Source: Salinisphaera sp. UBA6602 (GTDB lineage Bacteria; Pseudomonadota; Gammaproteobacteria; Nevskiales; Salinisphaeraceae). From it: a DNA stretch of 7,896 bases. Every line of letters starts with the position of its first letter. Position 1 is the stretch's first letter. Shown here in pieces: positions 5,041 through 7,896 of this stretch. Location of the stretch: NCBI GenBank assembly GCA_002433465.1, contig DJIE01000077.1, positions 1 through 7,896 on the forward strand, read 5' to 3'. Both the position numbers and the translations under genes were made by a program. The notes under the pieces are model-generated. The model did no database searches and was not told where the DNA came from. It saw only the letters and a list, made by a program, of their open reading frames with translations.

Positions 5041-5655
5041 ATGCTGGCGCTGCCCGTCATTTCCTACAAACGTTTGCCCGGTGTTCTCATGCTCGTCGCG
5101 CTGCTGGTGTCGTTGACCGGCTGCGGCGTGAACAACATTCCGACCTACGATGAACAGGTCAAGGCAGCCTGGGCGCAGGTAGAAAACCAGTACCAGCGAC
5201 GCGCGGATCTCGTGCCGAACCTCGTGGAAACGGTGAAGGGCTTCGCCCAGCAGGAACGGGAAACGCTGACTGCCGTTATCGAAGCCCGTTCGAAGGCCAC
5301 GTCGATCCAGGTCGACGAAGACATCCTCAACAATCCGCAGAAGCTGCAGCAGTTCCAGCAGGCCCAGGGCGAGCTCAGCAGTGCCCTGAGCCGGTTGATG
5401 GCGGTGTCCGAGCGTTATCCCGATCTGAAATCGAACCAGAACTTCCTGGCCCTGCAGTCGCAGCTGGAGGGCACGGAAAACCGTATTGCCGTGGCCCGGC
5501 GCGATTTCATTCAAGCGGTGCAGCGCTACAACACCGAGCTGCGCACCTTCCCGGGCCGGATCTGGCATTCGCTGCTGTATAGCGACATGCAGCCGCATGC
5601 CAATTTCGAGGCCACGGCCGAAAACGCGGACCAGGCGCCCCAGGTTCAGTTCTGA
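5041..5655 (+). CDS. lemA: LemA family lipoprotein
   Basis: The product has 204 residues. A basic start (YKRLPG) and hydrophobic core lead to lipobox SLTGC, giving lipidated Cys28. The LemA domain begins with the hallmark YDEQVKAAWAQVENQYQRR, then ADLVPNLVETVKGFAQQE. Long helices with heptad-like, Gln-rich stretches follow (about 70-125), then LEGTENRIAVARRDF, YNTELRTFPGRIW and the terminal QVQF. These define the family's helical hairpin exposed at the membrane. Its molecular role is unsettled; LemA genes very often sit next to TPM-domain genes, as here. ATG 5041 is chosen for a GGAG-type ribosome site about 9 nt upstream; ATG 5089 would leave a signal peptide too short. The frame is open further upstream but crosses the promoter region. 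The TGA overlaps the next ATG (TGATG), which implies translational coupling. Confidence 0.92.
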   Translation: MLALPVISYKRLPGVLMLVALLVSLTGCGVNNIPTYDEQVKAAWAQVENQYQRRADLVPNLVETVKGFAQQERETLTAVIEARSKATSIQVDEDILNNPQKLQQFQQAQGELSSALSRLMAVSERYPDLKSNQNFLALQSQLEGTENRIAVARRDFIQAVQRYNTELRTFPGRIWHSLLYSDMQPHANFEATAENADQAPQVQF

Positions 5656-6428
5656 TGCGACGCCTGCCTGCTGTCGATACGCGCGCCCGGCTGCTGCTGG
5701 CGCTTGGCCTGTGGCTATGGGTCGCGGTGGCCTGGGCGGCGCCGTCGTTTCCCGAGCTGACCGGGCGGGTGGTCGACAACGCCGACATGATCGATGCCGC
5801 TGCCGAGCAGCAGCTCACCGACATGTTGGCGGCCCACGAACAGGCCAGCGGCGAGCAGCTCGTGGTGGTGACCCTGCCGGATCTCGGCGGCGAGACGATC
5901 GACGACTACGGCTATCAGCTCGGCCGCCACTGGGGCATTGGTCAGGCCGGTGAGGACAACGGCGCGCTGTTGCTGGTCGCGAAAGACGAACGCAAGATCC
6001 GTATCGATGCGGGCTACGGCCTGGAAGGCCGGCTCACCGATGCCCAGTCGTCGGTGATCATCAACAACATCATCACCCCGGCCTTTAAACAGGGCGATTT
6101 CAGCCAGGGCATCGTCGGCGGTGCCAAGGCCATCATCCAGGTGCTGGGCGGCGATCCGCTGGCCGAGCCGGAGCGCCGCTCGCGGGGCGAATCCGGCGAG
6201 CCGTCGCTGCTGCACAGCATCGGCTTCTTCGTATTGCTGGTGGTCATTATCGCCCTGTTCGGCAGCGGCGGCGGCGGTGGCCGCGGCGGAAAACGTCGGC
6301 GCGGCATGGGCATGCCGATCCTCATGGGCGGCGGCTTTGGTGGCGGCAGCAGCGGCGGTTTCGGCGGCGGTGGTTTTTCCGGGGGCGGCGGCAGCTTCGG
6401 CGGCGGCGGCGCCTCTGGCGGTTGGTAG
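5655..6428 (+). CDS. TPM domain protein (YgcG-like), secreted and membrane-anchored
   Basis: The product has 257 residues. Residues 1-29 form a signal peptide ending AWAA. The TPM domain spans about 32-165: the start motif LTGRVVDNADMID, then EQLVVVTLPDLGGETIDDYGYQLGR, HWGIG with a following DNGALLLVA, DERKIRIDAGYGLEG, and LTDAQSSVIINNIITPAFKQGDF. A single membrane segment (189-203) follows, then a basic KRRR patch and a tail of Gly-Phe-Ser repeats ending ASGGW, typical of this family. TPM domains are known from plant Psb32-type proteins linked to photosystem II repair; acid phosphatase activity has been reported for a plant member, and the bacterial role is open. Topology predicts the TPM domain outside the cytoplasm with the Gly-rich tail inside. 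The ATG shares its A with the lemA stop, so co-translation is likely. Confidence 0.9.
   Translation: MRRLPAVDTRARLLLALGLWLWVAVAWAAPSFPELTGRVVDNADMIDAAAEQQLTDMLAAHEQASGEQLVVVTLPDLGGETIDDYGYQLGRHWGIGQAGEDNGALLLVAKDERKIRIDAGYGLEGRLTDAQSSVIINNIITPAFKQGDFSQGIVGGAKAIIQVLGGDPLAEPERRSRGESGEPSLLHSIGFFVLLVVIIALFGSGGGGGRGGKRRRGMGMPILMGGGFGGGSSGGFGGGGFSGGGGSFGGGGASGGW
6260..6425 (+). repeat. GGC-rich low-complexity tract encoding the Gly-rich tail
   Basis: The 3' end of the TPM gene is built of runs of GGC/GGT codons mixed with TTC, AGC and TCC. It forms a low-complexity stretch of over 150 bases encoding about 50 residues, mostly glycine with Phe and Ser. Such tracts are prone to length change by slippage or recombination. 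Here the frame stays intact to the ASGGW end. Confidence 0.6.
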
Positions 6429-6434
6429 CGAGCA

Positions 6435-7052
6435 ATGACCTTACTTAGTGACGACGAACGCAGGCAGGTAGCCGACGCCATTACCGCAGTCGAGCGCAAT
6501 ACCGACGCGGAGCTTGTGACCGTGCTCGCCGAGCGCGCCGACGATTATGCCTATATCCCACTGCTGTGGGCCGGGCTGGCGGCGCTGATTTTGCCGGGGG
6601 CACTTTTGTTCTTCACCCTGGCCCTGGATGCGCGCCTGCTGTTGTTGCTGCAATGGGGCGTATTCGTGGCGCTGGCCTTGCTGTTTCGCCTGCCGGGCGT
6701 GACCACGCGCCTGATCCCGCGCCCGATCCGGTACTGGCGGGCCGCCAACCTGGCCCGGCGTCAGTTTCTCGAACAGAATCTGCACCATACGGCGGGCGCC
6801 ACCGGCATGCTGATCTTTGTCTCGGAGGCCGAGCGCTATGTCGAGATCATCGTTGATCGCGGCATTTCCGAACAGGTGCCGGACGAGCAATGGCAGGCGA
6901 TTGTCGAGGCCTTCACCGCGCGCGTGCGCATCGGCGAGACGCTGACCGGGTTTACGGAATGCATCGCTGCCTGCGGCGAAAAGCTGGCCCTTGCCGTGCC
7001 GGCCACCCACGAGCGCAACGAGTTGCCCAATCATCTCGTCGTGCTCGAGTAA
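6435..7052 (+). CDS. Second TPM domain protein, with membrane hairpin inserted in the domain
   Basis: The product has 205 residues and no signal peptide. Residues 5-38 match the start of a TPM domain ([21 protein letters not shown], then [12 protein letters not shown]). Two hydrophobic segments follow (about 41-63 and 67-86). The domain then resumes with [23 protein letters not shown] (108-130), [21 protein letters not shown] (133-153) and a closing helix containing [19 protein letters not shown]. The membrane hairpin therefore interrupts the domain, whereas the upstream TPM protein carries its membrane segment after it. Arginine residues between the second segment and the domain suggest that the globular part is cytoplasmic, facing away from that of the first TPM protein. 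It starts 6 nt after the first TPM gene, with only a weak GCGAG-like ribosome site, so it probably depends on the same transcript. Its role is unknown. Confidence 0.82.
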   Translation: MTLLSDDERRQVADAITAVERNTDAELVTVLAERADDYAYIPLLWAGLAALILPGALLFFTLALDARLLLLLQWGVFVALALLFRLPGVTTRLIPRPIRYWRAANLARRQFLEQNLHHTAGATGMLIFVSEAERYVEIIVDRGISEQVPDEQWQAIVEAFTARVRIGETLTGFTECIAACGEKLALAVPATHERNELPNHLVVLE

Positions 7053-7083
7053 TACTCAGGATTACGCATACGAGCCGTTTACG

Positions 7084-7124
7084 GCCCGAGTTGGTAGACT
7101 AGACCGCTTTTCTGCGACTCGGGC
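7084..7124 (+). promoter_or_regulatory. Inverted repeat and weak promoter in the purE leader
   Basis: GCCCGAGT (7084-7091) and ACTCGGGC (7117-7124) are perfect 8-base inverted copies separated by 25 bases, ending just before the purE ribosome site (GGGGG at 7126-7130). Between them lies TAGACT (7095-7100, 4 of 6 to TATAAT) with no convincing -35. The repeat could be an operator, or a hairpin in RNA read through from the TPM genes. It does not resemble the E. coli PurR site. Confidence 0.4.
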
Positions 7125-7134
7125 AGGGGGCGAA

Positions 7135-7629
7135 ATGAATAACGACAAGCCGTGTGTCGGCGTGATCATGGGCAGTACGTCGGATTGGGACACCATGAAG
7201 GCGGCCCACGAGGTACTTGACGAGTTCGGCGTGGCCCATGAATGCAAGGTGGTTTCGGCGCATCGCACGCCCGACGTCATGCGCGACTACGCGCACACGG
7301 CAGAACAGCGCGGCCTGGAAGTGATCATCGCGGGCGCGGGCGGGGCCGCCCATCTGCCCGGCATGGTCGCGGCACAGACGCTGTTGCCGGTACTCGGCGT
7401 GCCGGTGAAAAGCCGTGCTCTCAACGGCCTGGATTCGCTGTTGTCGATCGTGCAGATGCCGGGCGGCGTGCCGACCGCGACCTTTGCCATCGGCACCTCC
7501 GGCGCGCGCAACGCGGCGCTGTTTGCCGTGGCCATGCTTGCCAACAGCCGCCCCGAGCTGCGCAGCGCGCTCGCAGAATTTCGCCAGAAACAGGCCGACA
7601 AGGTCGAAAACGACGAGTTGCCGCTATGA
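7135..7629 (+). CDS. purE: N5-carboxyaminoimidazole ribonucleotide mutase, PurE class I
   Basis: PurE converts N5-CAIR into CAIR in de novo purine synthesis, using the N5-CAIR made by PurK. The product has 164 residues, normal for class I. Visible signatures are [12 protein letters not shown] (10-21), the VVSAHRTPD motif with the catalytic histidine His43, [14 protein letters not shown] (64-77), [29 protein letters not shown] (85-113) and [19 protein letters not shown]-rich ribosome site (7125-7130) precedes the ATG by 4 nt. An in-frame start far upstream at 6991 lies inside the preceding gene and would add a non-conserved extension. The TGA overlaps the purK start as ATGA, so the two enzymes are probably made together. 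This is a cytosolic housekeeping enzyme. Confidence 0.97.
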   Translation: MNNDKPCVGVIMGSTSDWDTMKAAHEVLDEFGVAHECKVVSAHRTPDVMRDYAHTAEQRGLEVIIAGAGGAAHLPGMVAAQTLLPVLGVPVKSRALNGLDSLLSIVQMPGGVPTATFAIGTSGARNAALFAVAMLANSRPELRSALAEFRQKQADKVENDELPL

Positions 7630-7896
7630 GCCGACCAATTCTTCCGGGTGCCACGGTAGGTGTGCTGGGCAGTGGCCAGCTGGGCCGCATGTTCGCGCTG
7701 GCCGCGCGCCGCATGGGCTATCGCGTGCATACCTTTTCGCCCGGCGACGACACGCCCATGGGCCAGGTGGCCGATCGCGAAGCGGTGGGCGACTACGAGG
7801 ATCTGGACGCAGTCGCCGAATTCGCCAGCCGGGTCGATGTGGTGACCTTCGAGTTCGAGAACGTGCCTTTTGATGCCGCGCGCACGGCCAGCGAAC
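7626..7896 (+). CDS. purK: N5-carboxyaminoimidazole ribonucleotide synthase PurK (5' part)
   Basis: PurK is an ATP-grasp enzyme that makes N5-CAIR from AIR, ATP and bicarbonate, the substrate of PurE. The 90 codons present cover the N-terminal preATP-grasp domain. [21 protein letters not shown] (12-32) is the dinucleotide-fold-like opening, with GSGQLGRM in place of the more common GGGQLGRM. It is followed by [16 protein letters not shown] and [11 protein letters not shown] (71-81). The ATP-grasp core would lie beyond the window edge. The start overlaps the purE stop (ATGA), and a GACGAG-like ribosome site lies inside purE. Identity is firm from motifs and neighbour; only completeness is unknown. 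Confidence 0.95.
   Translation, partial: MSRPILPGATVGVLGSGQLGRMFALAARRMGYRVHTFSPGDDTPMGQVADREAVGDYEDLDAVAEFASRVDVVTFEFENVPFDAARTASE

Noticed and set aside
4954..5598. Minus-strand frame antisense to lemA, and similar ones at 5715-6215 and 6441-7034
   Set aside because: All mirror strongly supported plus-strand genes and lack any family signature.

Overview
The window looks like ordinary chromosome from a GC-rich gammaproteobacterium. The evidence is strong GC bias at third codon positions, a gamma/beta-type LexA box (CTGT-N8-ACAG), class I purE overlapping purK, and gammaproteobacterial gene families throughout. A halophilic or marine group such as Salinisphaera is a guess from general feel, not shown by the sequence. 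There is no tRNA, rRNA, CRISPR array, transposase or phage gene.

Layout: (1) 1-181, minus strand: the 5' end of a probable imuA (SOS translesion-synthesis cassette). A near-perfect LexA box lies directly against its start codon and overlaps the promoter. (2) 182-412: a gene-free stretch holding a striking 63-nt stem-loop and a smaller hairpin. (3) 413-841, minus strand: a META/HslJ-type lipoprotein. (4) 949-2325, plus strand: a MATE-family efflux protein, divergent from the lipoprotein. (5) 2513-2800 and 2992-3339: two small exported proteins of unknown function. Each has a strong Shine-Dalgarno and its own strong intrinsic terminator, and they look alike around the signal-peptide cleavage site. 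(6) 3523-4251: an uncharacterised protein combining a possible winged helix with a PD-(D/E)XK nuclease signature (PD...EVK). It is followed by a YqaA-like VTT/DedA membrane protein (4312-4896). (7) 5041-7052: a lemA-TPM-TPM gene block: a LemA lipoprotein, a secreted and membrane-anchored TPM protein with a Gly-rich tail, and a second TPM-type protein whose domain is split by a membrane hairpin. (8) 7135-7896: purE and the 5' part of purK, overlapping by ATGA. This is the two-enzyme AIR carboxylation step of purine synthesis.

Coupled units visible from spacing are lemA/TPM1 (TGATG overlap) with TPM2 6 nt later, and purE/purK (ATGA overlap). Much of the rest is membrane or envelope related: two lipoproteins, a transporter, a VTT protein, two secreted peptides and two TPM proteins.

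The least explained elements are the possibly leaderless SOS-controlled imuA start, the 63-nt hairpin, the pair of small exported proteins, the PD-(D/E)XK protein, a hairpin motif (CCCCG-N3-GGTTGGGG) that occurs in two intergenic regions, and an inverted repeat around the purE leader.
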